DNA from: Candidatus Nitrosopumilus sp.
GTDB lineage: Archaea; Thermoproteota; Nitrososphaeria; Nitrososphaerales; Nitrososphaeraceae
Direction of reading: 5' to 3'
DNA: 44,254 bases
NCBI GenBank assembly: GCA_013694585.1
Contig: JACDCB010000015.1
Coordinates: 1-44,254, forward strand
The notes below the pieces were generated by a model. It was not told the DNA's origin. It made no database searches and was given only the letters and a program-made list of their open reading frames with translations. Shown here piece by piece: positions 9,106-17,139 of this stretch; the first letter of the stretch is position 1; each line of letters starts with the position of its first letter. Position numbers and translations under genes: made by a program.

Positions 9106-9270
9106 GTGAAAATCAGATGTCCAGATTGCAAAGAAGCAGCATTTCTCAGTGATGATTTTTCTTTAGTCAAGTGTGATAACTGCGGTTTTGATAAGACCTA
9201 TGGAGAGTACGTCAAATACGTTGCGTACAAGGATCCGAGATATTCAGATATATTAAGTGATTACAAGTAA
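9106..9270 (+). CDS. Small zinc-ribbon protein downstream of rpoP
   Basis: A 54-residue protein starting with GTG directly after the rpoP stop. The N-terminus MKIRCPDCKEAAFL provides one CxxC pair (residues 5-8) and CDNCGF (24-27) the second, giving a classic zinc ribbon. The acidic/aromatic tail (YVKYVAYKDPRYSD) is unlike rpoP. The abutting arrangement implies co-expression with rpoP. I do not know a function; a transcription or translation accessory role is an inference from position only. Confidence 0.8.
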   Translation: MKIRCPDCKEAAFLSDDFSLVKCDNCGFDKTYGEYVKYVAYKDPRYSDILSDYK

Positions 9271-9320
9271 AAAGATGAAAGTAATACCACCACAATTCTT
9301 TTAGATTGGTGTGTACTTCT

Positions 9321-10547
9321 ATGGTAATTAGTGCTGAAAGCAAAGAAACGTATGAGATAGGAAAATCAGAGTACTTATGGGCAAAGAAGAGCATGCCCGT
9401 TCTAAATCGTTTAGTTCACAGGTTTGTCTCTAAAAGGTACTTAGAAAATCTCAAACTTGGTATTTGCCTACACATAACTAAAGAAACATCGGTATTACTG
9501 ATGGCACTTAAAGACGCTGGCGCCAAGGTTACTATATGTCCTGCCAATCCACTCTCAATTCAGGAACCTGTCAAATTTTTCTTGATTAAGAATGACATTA
9601 AAATTTTTGCTAAGAAAGACACCCTCCGTGATTTTTACAGTAATATGGAAAGTGTACTAGATACCAAACCTCACATGATTACCGATGATGGAGGGGAGCT
9701 TCATAAAAGAGCACTCCGTAGAAAATTCAAAATAATTGGCGGAACGGAGGAAACTACTTCTGGAGTTAACAGACTCAAGGCATGGGGTAAAGAAGGTTTA
9801 TTGTTGTATCCGATCATCGCCGTTAATCGTTCAAGGACAAAATACTTGTTTGATAATAAATACGGAACAGGTCAAAGTACAATAGAGGGAATATTAAAAA
9901 CTACTGGGATATTATTATCTAGTAAAAGGATTGTAGTTTGCGGGTATGGCTGGGTTGGAAAAGGAGTAGCAAGATGTGCTATGGGCATGGGAGCCAAAGT
10001 GACAATTACAGAAGTTAATACCCTTAGAGCATTAGAGGCGTATTTCGATGGTTTTGAAGTAAAGCCATTAGATGAAGTAATATCAGATGCGAATGTTTTC
10101 ATAACTTGTACCGGTCAAGTAAATGTCATAGGCCAAGATCAAATTGAAAAAATTAAAGAGGGCGCAATACTATGTAATGCGGGCCATTTTGACGTAGAAA
10201 TTGACGTAAATTATTTGAATTCTGTAGATCCTAATCATTTCTCTCCAAGAATGAATGTCACATGCTACAGAGTTGGAGAAAGTAAAAAAAAAATTTACCT
10301 GTTAGCAAAAGGGAGGGTTATTAACTTGGTCGGTGCAGAAGGGAACTCACCAGAGGTAATGAGTATTTCTTTCGCAAATCAATTTTTGTCAATTATTTAC
10401 CTTTCGCAATTTCATGAAAAGCTAGAAAACAAGATCTATAAAACACCAAAAAAAATTGAAAGAAAGATAATGTTGACTGCTTTAGACTCTTTTGGTGTGA
10501 AGATAGATAGTTTAACTCCAGAACAGAATAATTACTTTAAGACATGA
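9321..10547 (+). CDS. ahcY: Adenosylhomocysteinase
   Basis: Cytosolic NAD-dependent enzyme that splits S-adenosylhomocysteine to adenosine and homocysteine, clearing the inhibitor left by methyltransferases. Motifs seen include DDGGELHK in the substrate region, EETTSGVNRLKAW, the NKYGTGQST segment and the NAD-binding VCGYGWVGKG glycine loop. HFDVEID and the GRVINL strand lie in the C-terminal half. The length of about 408 is typical of archaeal enzymes. In-frame TTG (9306), GTG (9309) and ATG (9321) are all possible starts; I prefer the ATG, since the extra codons add nothing recognisable. The gene begins 50 bases after the small zinc-ribbon gene and is likely read with it. Confidence 0.97.
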   Translation: MVISAESKETYEIGKSEYLWAKKSMPVLNRLVHRFVSKRYLENLKLGICLHITKETSVLLMALKDAGAKVTICPANPLSIQEPVKFFLIKNDIKIFAKKDTLRDFYSNMESVLDTKPHMITDDGGELHKRALRRKFKIIGGTEETTSGVNRLKAWGKEGLLLYPIIAVNRSRTKYLFDNKYGTGQSTIEGILKTTGILLSSKRIVVCGYGWVGKGVARCAMGMGAKVTITEVNTLRALEAYFDGFEVKPLDEVISDANVFITCTGQVNVIGQDQIEKIKEGAILCNAGHFDVEIDVNYLNSVDPNHFSPRMNVTCYRVGESKKKIYLLAKGRVINLVGAEGNSPEVMSISFANQFLSIIYLSQFHEKLENKIYKTPKKIERKIMLTALDSFGVKIDSLTPEQNNYFKT

Positions 10548-10582
10548 TTTTATCAACTGGTTTGTACATCATTTTTTAAATA

Positions 10583-10789
10583 TTAACTTTGACTTAACCT
10601 TAACCGTTGTTTAGAAAACGAATTATGTAGTCTACTTCTCAAGATAGTATTACAACATGGACATTTAAATCCCTGCCATTCAAGGAATAATTCACATTCT
10701 TTGCATAATTTGTAACCTTGACTATAATAACTAGAAGAGTCGTTTGTCTTGTATGCTTTATACTTTTTGCAGGTTGATCTACAATACAT
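10583..10789 (-). CDS. Small cysteine-rich protein, 68 aa
   Basis: Seven Cys residues in 68 positions: C3 and C7, then CKEC (29-32), then CPCC (43-46). This pattern can bind one or two zinc ions. The C-terminal 20 residues are basic (KQRLRL), which suggests nucleic-acid contact. It converges with ahcY, with 35 bases between the stops. I do not recognise a named family. The regular Cys spacing makes a random ORF unlikely. Confidence 0.6.
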   Translation of the reverse strand: MYCRSTCKKYKAYKTNDSSSYYSQGYKLCKECELFLEWQGFKCPCCNTILRSRLHNSFSKQRLRLSQS

Positions 10790-11040
10790 CTCTTAAAATT
10801 AATTAATCATTTTGGCCATTCTGTTGTATAGGAAATCTAAATTTTTTTTCATATACCACAAATACATTAATTATTTAAGAACTTAGCTATCTATTCCTAT
10901 AGCTGAACGCAGAATTATTCAATCAAAACTATCCTGAACGGTTTTTACTGAGGACATATATTTTCTAGAACTCATGCTCACAGAATAATTGGAAACTGGC
11001 AATGAGTCATAAATAAGTTGGTTCACAAGATAATATCATA

Positions 11041-11535
11041 CTAGCTTATCCTTTCTTTTTTAAGAACCAAACTGTTACCACACTTATCACAAAAGCTTGA
11101 TTTGAAATCAAAAAAAGTCTTACATATACTGCAATACTTGATTGTTTTTTTTGTCACAAAATTTTTTTTTCCAGGCGTCACTATATTTAAAGAAAAATAT
11201 TTTGCAGCATTGACCAGAGCGTAATCGGCAGATAAGATTGGTATATGTAGCTGCAAACTCAGTGCAATTACAGAACAATCTGCTTTTGACAATTCCATCT
11301 GACCTAGTTCTCTACATTTTTGTCGGACCATAGAAAGGATTTTGATCTCTGGTTCATGAATTATTACCTTTCCTGCGGTTATCAATAAATTCAAACCATC
11401 AAGCCGTCTCTTAATGTGATTTATCTCTTCCTGAATATCAGGTGTTATATAATAAATATAATCAAAGGTGGTCTGAAAGGGTATTCCACTGTAGAAGATA
11501 TTGGAATCTGTTACAAATTTTTTTCTAGAATCCAA
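11041..11535 (-). CDS. nob1: Nob1-type endonuclease (PIN domain plus zinc ribbon)
   Basis: Endonuclease that in archaea matures the 3' end of 16S rRNA. The PIN domain (about residues 5-120) shows the expected acidic residues: D10 in VTDSN, E36 in DIQEE, D86 in SKADCSV and D104 in SADYAL. A C-terminal zinc ribbon (C135, C138, C149, C152 in CSICK and CDKCG) completes the Nob1 layout. The length of 164 is usual. The start is TTG and overlaps the end of nadK by 11 bases, so the two genes form one operon with nadK first. A stand-alone VapC-type toxin is unlikely because of the zinc ribbon and the lack of an antitoxin gene. Confidence 0.88.
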   Translation of the reverse strand: MDSRKKFVTDSNIFYSGIPFQTTFDYIYYITPDIQEEINHIKRRLDGLNLLITAGKVIIHEPEIKILSMVRQKCRELGQMELSKADCSVIALSLQLHIPILSADYALVNAAKYFSLNIVTPGKKNFVTKKTIKYCSICKTFFDFKSSFCDKCGNSLVLKKERIS

Positions 11536-12325
11536 GTTTGTTCATCTGTCTAGTATCATTTTTATCGAACCTGAGAAACACTGCATCATAACGATATTTT
11601 GTAATCTTTATTGGCTGATTCTGTTGGATTTCCTTTAGAACCTGTCCATCCATAATTAGTTTGAGATCATGATTTGCACTAATAGTAATCGCCATTAAAG
11701 GTAACACAAAGGAAGGGAGCCTATTCACGGATCCTATAGGAGTAATCAACATACAATCCAAATGTTCTTGAAGTATAGGTCCGCCATTGGAAAGGGAATG
11801 TCCAGTTGATCCCGTAGGAGTTGAAACTATCATTCCATCCATCTTTTGACTATAACCGTCGTCATTGACAGAGAGATAAAACAAAGGTGTTTTAGTAAGA
11901 TCTGAACGCATTATGACGTAATCATTCAAAACAGGGACTGTAATCTCATCGCCAATTTGTGCGACTATTCTAATCCTTCTATCGAGAAAGTATTGACCAT
12001 TTAAGAGAGGGTCTACAATTGAATCAACGGAATCTTTTGAAACTTCTGATAAAATTCCACGAGTACCGCCTGCATTTATACAAAGTACTGGAATACCTGG
12101 GGGTAACGTTCTAAATGTTTTTATCGTAGTTCCGTCGCCACCTATTGCAATAGCCAAATCAACATCACTATCCAACTCGGGCTGATGCAAATCATACTCC
12201 TTTTTGAAGTCTATGACACTAATCCCTTGTTCAGCCAACTTTTCTCTTATCAATTGAGAAACTTTTCTAGATTCTTCATTATTTCTTTTGGTGAAAAGGG
12301 CAATACATCGGATTCGATTACTCAA
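11525..12325 (-). CDS. nadK: NAD kinase
   Basis: Cytosolic enzyme that phosphorylates NAD to NADP. The diagnostic GGDGT motif is at residues 62-66 (AIGGDGTTIK). NDYVIMR and the glycine-rich STPTGSTGHSLSNGGP segment match the NAD-binding core of the family. The C-terminal ITISANHDLKLIMDGQ strand is also typical. The length of 266 fits archaeal NadK. The start is TTG at 12325. It is the first gene of an overlapping pair with nob1. Confidence 0.95.
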   Translation of the reverse strand: MSNRIRCIALFTKRNNEESRKVSQLIREKLAEQGISVIDFKKEYDLHQPELDSDVDLAIAIGGDGTTIKTFRTLPPGIPVLCINAGGTRGILSEVSKDSVDSIVDPLLNGQYFLDRRIRIVAQIGDEITVPVLNDYVIMRSDLTKTPLFYLSVNDDGYSQKMDGMIVSTPTGSTGHSLSNGGPILQEHLDCMLITPIGSVNRLPSFVLPLMAITISANHDLKLIMDGQVLKEIQQNQPIKITKYRYDAVFLRFDKNDTRQMNKLGF

Positions 12326-12737
12326 ACACTTAATGATATAATGTGGGGGTATATTTTTTTACTTATTGTATTTAGAATGATAGATTGGTTTGAAAATTTT
12401 TAATGGAATTTTTACTTAAAATCTAAACAAATTGCTAAAATACTGATTCTGAAAGCATATTATGAATTTGATCAGAAAAAATAAAACATTCAGGTTTGAA
12501 AAAGCTGATCATGATTTAGATTAGTTCATAATTTCAATACGATTTGAGGAATAACAGAAGGAAAAATAATTTTAGAAGCAAATCACACACTGAATTGATT
12601 AGCAGGCTTTTGTAGAAAAGCCAGTGGTTCTTCTATTTTGATTGGTGGGATATGCATGTTTACCAAAATTTGGCCGTTTGAACGTAATAAATTACATTTA
12701 TATTACAAAAATAAAGCCTTTAGAAAATAGAAAAACA
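12326..12737. other. Intergenic region between nadK and tRNA-Ile
   Basis: This is 412 bases holding the nadK promoter region and the tRNA TATA box. On the minus strand a short open frame ending at 12583 encodes a protein-like peptide (NGQILVNMHIPPIKIEEPLA, then FLQKPANQFSV). It opens after a stop near 12700 and could start at the ATG at 12657 or at an upstream TTG. It is unrecognised and may be a small gene or the tail of a lost one. Nothing else stands out. Confidence 0.35.
12697..12705 (+). promoter_or_regulatory. TATA-like box upstream of tRNA-Ile
   Basis: The sequence tttatatta lies about 33-41 bases before the first base of the tRNA. It is suitable for a transcript with a short 5' leader removed by RNase P. 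Confidence 0.45.
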
Positions 12738-12811
12738 GGGCCGATAGCTCAGCTTGGTGGAGCGTTCGACTGATAATCGAAAGGCCGAGGGTTCAAATCC
12801 CTTTCGGCCCA
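12738..12811 (+). tRNA. tRNA-Ile (anticodon GAU)
   Basis: A full cloverleaf can be drawn. The acceptor stem pairs GGGCCGA with TCGGCCC (7 bp). The D-stem is GCTC/GAGC. The anticodon stem is TTCGA/TCGAA with loop CTGATAA, giving anticodon GAT at 12772-12774. The T-stem is GAGGG/CCCTT around the loop TTCAAAT, and the discriminator base is A. CCA is not encoded. No intron is present. The tRNA reads AUC/AUU codons and is charged by the IleRS encoded at the left of the window. Confidence 0.97.
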
Positions 12812-13067
12812 TTGAGGATACGATTTAAAATACTTTTGATTCTAGATATTGTCATTAAAGGAATTATAAGAAAATACCATTTAGCTCGTCAATATTGTTC
12901 TCAACCGGATAATCTCTGATTCATGGATATCACAGATCTAATAATTCAATATTATCATTTTATGAAAAGCAATAATCATGGTGACCTGCATTTAGATAAT
13001 ACTCTCAAAGTTATCACAATTTAGGAAAATCTCTGAATACTTCAGAATCATCCTTTAAACAAAAGAG

Positions 13068-13391
13068 GTGATTTTGAAAAATTTTAAATGTTGGTATAAT
13101 ACCATTGATGTAAATCCAAGTGCAATTAGCCCTAATGGTAATGATAATAAGGACCACAAATCAGTAACATTTACCATTGAAGATAATGGTATTGGAATAC
13201 AACCAGAAAATATAGAAAGACTATTCAAGAAATTTTACCAAATTGATACAGGTACTAGAAGAAAGTATGGTGGAACTGGATTAGCCCTAGCAATATGTAA
13301 AGGTATCATAGAATCCCACGGTGGTAAAATTTGGATCGATTCTTCTTATCGGAATGGCGCCTCATTCAAGTTTTCCCTTGATGCGCTTTAA
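13068..13391 (+). pseudogene. Histidine kinase fragment (ATP-binding domain only)
   Basis: The frame encodes a HATPase_c domain with intact G1 (DNGIGI), F-like (RLFKKFYQ) and G2 (KYGGTGLALAI) boxes and the closing GGKIWIDS strand, as in sensor histidine kinases. It lacks the phospho-accepting His (DHp) helix pair, any sensor region and a recognisable N-box, and an in-frame stop lies just upstream at 13056-13058. It is therefore a 5'-truncated remnant rather than a working kinase. The fragment is followed 50 bases later by a broken response regulator, so the whole pair appears to be decaying. A stand-alone ATPase domain protein is the less likely alternative. Confidence 0.75.
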
Positions 13392-13440
13392 TTCGAAGAA
13401 AGTACTAATATGAAAAATATTGAAATGTTCCATGCTGACT

Positions 13441-13802
13441 ATGGAGGTATTGATAATTGATGACAATGAAAGTATAACCGAAGCAGTGAAGGATTTTTTT
13501 GAATTTGAAAATATTGAATGCAAAACAGTGAATGAAGGTCGGGAAGGGATTTCAGAGATCGAAAATCAAAACTTTGATCTCATACTGCTCGATATAGCCA
13601 TTCCAAGCTATACTGGTATAGATATACTCAATGAACTTAAAAGACAACGAATTGAAAATCAGAATATAATTATTTTTACAGCTTCGGTTTTCAAATCAGA
13701 ACAGATTAATGAATTTTTGGAATCGGAGTGAAGGAAGTTTTGACAAAACCTATCTCATTGGACAAATTGGAATACATTAAACAAAAATATTTGAAAAAGT
13801 AG
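13441..13802 (+). pseudogene. Response regulator receiver domain, frameshifted
   Basis: A CheY-like receiver starting MEVLIIDDNES. The acidic pair is D-D near residues 7-8, the phospho-acceptor Asp lies in LILLDIAIPSYTG, and the conserved Thr/Ser lies in IIIFTAS. The first frame stops at 13731 after INEFLESE. The adjacent frame continues with GVKEVLTKPISLDKLEYIKQ and ends at 13802. This supplies the conserved Lys (TKP) and last helix of the domain. A single-base deletion near 13716-13725 restores one continuous domain of about 120 residues. It follows the histidine kinase fragment. Either a true pseudogene or a base-call error is possible. Confidence 0.8.
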
Positions 13803-14149
13803 TGTATGTTAAAATCAATCCATTCAACTATAAGGTGGAGAGTTTATAGCAATAGATCTGATTTATGGGGCTTTGGTCGCCAAAATGTCATATTTTAGTT
13901 CCATGTTAACCTATAACTAATAATATTAATAGTATTGATTTGATTTTTCGAAAATTTTATTAATCTACGGTTGTCTTTTTTACTTAGCCTCTTCTGGAAA
14001 AGCCATTATTGTCGATTATTTGCAAGGAATGTTCACGAACTTGGCTCCGGCAATTGGCATTGTAAAAAATATCTGTTTTCATATTAATCCATAGTACATC
14101 CAAGAGGTACTGATAGCTACAGCTTTTAACAAAACTAATCAAAAAAAGA
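13803..14149. other. Intergenic region, no gene seen
   Basis: This is 347 AT-rich bases between the broken response regulator and the DsbA-like gene, with convergent orientation. Frames in both directions are short and interrupted. No tRNA-like fold, repeat or strong hairpin was found by eye. Confidence 0.4.
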
Positions 14150-14905
14150 TTAGAGTGTGTTATTTAAATACTGAGCAATAACATCATCAAAGACGTGTAT
14201 TGGCTGAGCACCCTCCACAGCCGCTATTTTTGTTGAATTCTCCTTAAGAACCAGGAAAGTAGGTGTACTGCCTAGTCCAAGATTTTTTGCGAATATATCA
14301 TTTTGTACCACTAGCTGGTTGTATTTATGCGAATCCAAGCAATCTGTGAACTGCGCAATGTTTGTCATGTTTATGTTCTTTGCAAATCCTACTAAGCTAT
14401 CATTACTGATCCAACCCGTGTTTTCCCCTCTTGAGTTTCTATAAACTTCATCATGATAATCCCAATACTTGTCCTGCTCAGCTGCACAATAAGAGGCCTC
14501 TGCACCAAGAGTAGATAGCTTATCATTGGGTAAGTCGTTGATGACTAGGTCTTTAAATCCAAATCTTACTATCCCTGTATCAACATATTTTGAAACAAGT
14601 TCATCCTTAGTTTCTTGGTTGAACCTAGCACAAAATGGACACTGATAGTCACCAAACTCTATAATATTTATGGGGGCATTATCATCACCAATTGCTTTGG
14701 CACCTGGAATCACTGGAGTAGTCAGATTGGAAATCAATTGCTGGATATCAGCAGGATTGGAAGAAGAGGAGTTATTTTGGCCTCCAAAATTAGAAAATGC
14801 AGTAACTGAGCCTCCAATTAAAAGTGCTCCAAATAGAACGGCCATAATTACTACCTTGCGATAATTAGTTTTATTACCACGCGGTTTCCTGTTTCTATGC
14901 TTCAA
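14150..14905 (-). CDS. DsbA-like thiol:disulfide oxidoreductase, membrane-anchored
   Basis: Extracytoplasmic thioredoxin-fold protein likely to form or rearrange disulfides in exported proteins. The N-terminus is strongly basic (MKHRNRKPRGNK) and followed by one hydrophobic segment (about residues 18-36), so it acts as a signal anchor facing outward. The active site is CPFC in FGDYQCPFCARFNQE. The helical insertion and the closing cis-Pro strand (GLGSTPTFLVL) are those of DsbA/DSBA-like (PF13462) proteins. The length of 251 is normal. Thaumarchaea carry many copies of this family. No partner DsbB/VKOR gene is nearby. Confidence 0.92.
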   Translation of the reverse strand: MKHRNRKPRGNKTNYRKVVIMAVLFGALLIGGSVTAFSNFGGQNNSSSSNPADIQQLISNLTTPVIPGAKAIGDDNAPINIIEFGDYQCPFCARFNQETKDELVSKYVDTGIVRFGFKDLVINDLPNDKLSTLGAEASYCAAEQDKYWDYHDEVYRNSRGENTGWISNDSLVGFAKNINMTNIAQFTDCLDSHKYNQLVVQNDIFAKNLGLGSTPTFLVLKENSTKIAAVEGAQPIHVFDDVIAQYLNNTL

Positions 14906-15014
14906 ATTAGAACACTAAATAAAAAACCAATCGGTTATTTAAAATAAATATATTGAGAATACAAATAATTATGTCGGGATTCAAAAAGGCAAAATCAAGG
15001 CAATATTTTTTAAC

Positions 15015-15434
15015 TTAATTGAGTTTGGATTTAATTAACTCAAATGCTTTTTCGGCTTGATCTTTCTTGGGCAATTGGACAAAAAAAATATTACTGCTTT
15101 TTGATTCATTCGGTGCGATACCTAACATTCCAGCCGTTGAAAGAAATCTAAAAAAATCGATAGTTTCATTTGCGTATAATAAGAAATCAAATTCAAGGTC
15201 GGCATTAAGAAATTTTACATTCAAATTTACAAAAACATGGCGTCCATCATCATAAATATTTAAGTTAGTATCAATCAAATTAGGCTTGCCATATGATTTA
15301 CTCATAATATTTTCAAATTGAACATTTTCAACGAGTAAGCAGGGCACTTTAATCTCATTATAGTCAATTACAGAATAACCTAATTTATGAACATTAGCTA
15401 GGAAATCTTCAAGCGAATTCATGTTTCTATTCAA
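15015..15434 (-). CDS. Hypothetical protein, 139 aa
   Basis: I do not recognise the family. It is predicted soluble, with alternating hydrophobic and polar stretches in the middle (VFVNLNVKFLNADLEFDFLL) that suggest a beta sheet, and a helical C-terminus (QAEKAFELIKSKLN). Met at residue 5 is an alternative start. It lies 76 bases downstream of the AAA ATPase gene on the same strand and could be the last gene of that operon, which is the only functional hint. Confidence 0.6.
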   Translation of the reverse strand: MNRNMNSLEDFLANVHKLGYSVIDYNEIKVPCLLVENVQFENIMSKSYGKPNLIDTNLNIYDDGRHVFVNLNVKFLNADLEFDFLLYANETIDFFRFLSTAGMLGIAPNESKSSNIFFVQLPKKDQAEKAFELIKSKLN

Positions 15435-15510
15435 GTTAATACAGCATCTTGAATATCAATAAAATATAAATCAGATCATAGTTGTAAAGTTGAAGATGAG
15501 GGATTCTAGA

Positions 15511-17139
15511 TCAGCAGATTTGGATTGATTTTGCCAGCAGTATTGCCTTTTGAGGATCCTCTGATTTGATTTCATCACTGTCATATTTCTTGCTAAAATA
15601 GAGTAAATCAGCTAGTTTCCATTTGTCAATAGTTACTAGCGTAGTACCATTTTTTTTTATGTTTGTAATATTAGTAGTCAAAATTACTAATTTATCAACT
15701 ACTGAGTTCTTTTTCGTGCTTTTAACGATCTTATCAAAGTTTTTGTTCTTATCAGAATCGACTGCAATCGATATGCCCACCTTCTTTCCCATTTGATCGT
15801 TATAAACTGCATCTAAATAATCGGTATCGATCTTTTCTTCATATTTTTTTACAGTTCCCAATTCATCAAAATAACTTATCAAGTTTCTGATGGCGTCTTT
15901 TACATTCGATTCGACAATGTCTTTATCAATAGATATTTTTCTCATTTTAATAAAATCGGATATCGATATTCCCATAATGCTTCCTCTCAAACGCAATCCT
16001 GGATAGACATTTTTGATTGTCTCTTCAATTGATTGTTCGTCTATATTTGAAGAATTCTTTTTAAAAGACATTTCAAAGGCATGATACAGAACATTTAAGA
16101 TAGATCTTATGTTTCTAAAGTCTGGAAATTCATCATATATTATTTTTATTTTTGATGATAGGTCTTTCTTTTCTGATGATGATAGTTCACTGTTATAATG
16201 CAATACATATTGAAGAACAATACTATTTATTTCGTCAAAGGAATTGGATCCTGCCAAATCAATTTTATAGTTTGCTTTTTCTAGGCGATCGAATAATGAT
16301 GGATTAATCCTTGAAATATCTGCATATAAGGAAGGGGTCGTTACTATCATAAACAGTGCATATGGAACATGTGAATTAATCAATCCTTTCATGTAATCCA
16401 AGGAATTTAAGTTGGTGTCGAACTCATCGATCTGAAAAATAGTAATTTTTTTAAACAATTTATAGTTAATCTTAGCCAAGTTGGTTAGGACCATTGTAAG
16501 ATTTTCAAATGTCTTTAAATCAGAATAATTTAACGTCCCTGTCTTGATAATTTCAGTGATCAAATGTATCTCTATTTTAGTAAAATCATTTGACATTAAT
16601 TCAAATAAATGCTCATAAGATATTCTTATTTTTCTTTCAGTTATTAGTTCTATTTTGTCAGAAATTGAGTTCCCATTGAGTGAGTCAAAAAACCCATATT
16701 TGACTATCTTCTTTACTAACTTTGGATTCTGTATATAACTGTCTTTAAGATAATCAATTAACTTTTCCTTTATAGAGACATAGTATTCTTTTCCAAATCC
16801 GCTTACAATAGAATGAAAGAAATTATCAATCTCCCTTGGTTGAACTTGAGTGAGGTCTACATATGAAATTATTGATTTATCATTAATTTCAGACAAAGTC
16901 TTCATATGCAGTGTTAAATGTGTTTTACCTGAGCCAACGTCTTGGATTACCGTAATTATCTTGAAAAGATCTTCATTCAGAGGCTCAGTACTGTTTAATT
17001 TCAAGTTCAAATCGTTCAAGCAATTTTTAATAGAAGTTAACGCGGCAATGTGCCTTTTCCCCCCAAGAATATTAGCGCTGGATAGAGTAGGTGTGGGACT
17101 ACTGGGAAAAGGATTAACGGTCAGATTGTAAGGAGACAT
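15511..17139 (-). CDS. AAA-type P-loop ATPase with an unusual C-terminal domain
   Basis: The protein opens with YNLTVNPFPSSPTP, a motif recalling the start of ExeA/TniB-type ATPases. It then shows Walker A QDVGSGKT (69-76 counted from the longest frame), Walker B ITIFQIDEFD (about 235-244), a sensor-1-like IVTTPS (268-273) and an Arg-finger candidate in INPSLFDRLE. The Walker A to B distance (about 160 residues) is long, because a helical insert sits between them. The C-terminal 130 residues form a separate alpha/beta part (GKKVGISIAVDSDK, VVDKLVILTTN) whose layout recalls degenerate nuclease-like folds; that is only inference. The ATG at 17139 shares its A with the TGA of the upstream gene (TGATG), so translation is coupled. 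It may act in DNA handling or defence; the function is unknown. Confidence 0.8.
   Translation of the reverse strand: MSPYNLTVNPFPSSPTPTLSSANILGGKRHIAALTSIKNCLNDLNLKLNSTEPLNEDLFKIITVIQDVGSGKTHLTLHMKTLSEINDKSIISYVDLTQVQPREIDNFFHSIVSGFGKEYYVSIKEKLIDYLKDSYIQNPKLVKKIVKYGFFDSLNGNSISDKIELITERKIRISYEHLFELMSNDFTKIEIHLITEIIKTGTLNYSDLKTFENLTMVLTNLAKINYKLFKKITIFQIDEFDTNLNSLDYMKGLINSHVPYALFMIVTTPSLYADISRINPSLFDRLEKANYKIDLAGSNSFDEINSIVLQYVLHYNSELSSSEKKDLSSKIKIIYDEFPDFRNIRSILNVLYHAFEMSFKKNSSNIDEQSIEETIKNVYPGLRLRGSIMGISISDFIKMRKISIDKDIVESNVKDAIRNLISYFDELGTVKKYEEKIDTDYLDAVYNDQMGKKVGISIAVDSDKNKNFDKIVKSTKKNSVVDKLVILTTNITNIKKNGTTLVTIDKWKLADLLYFSKKYDSDEIKSEDPQKAILLAKSIQIC

Noticed and set aside
11041-11535. VapC-type toxin
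   Set aside because: The PIN domain is followed by a zinc ribbon, the gene overlaps nadK, and there is no antitoxin gene, so Nob1 fits better.
12185-12403. A 72-codon plus-strand frame
   Set aside because: It overlaps the 5' part of nadK antisense and has no recognisable features.
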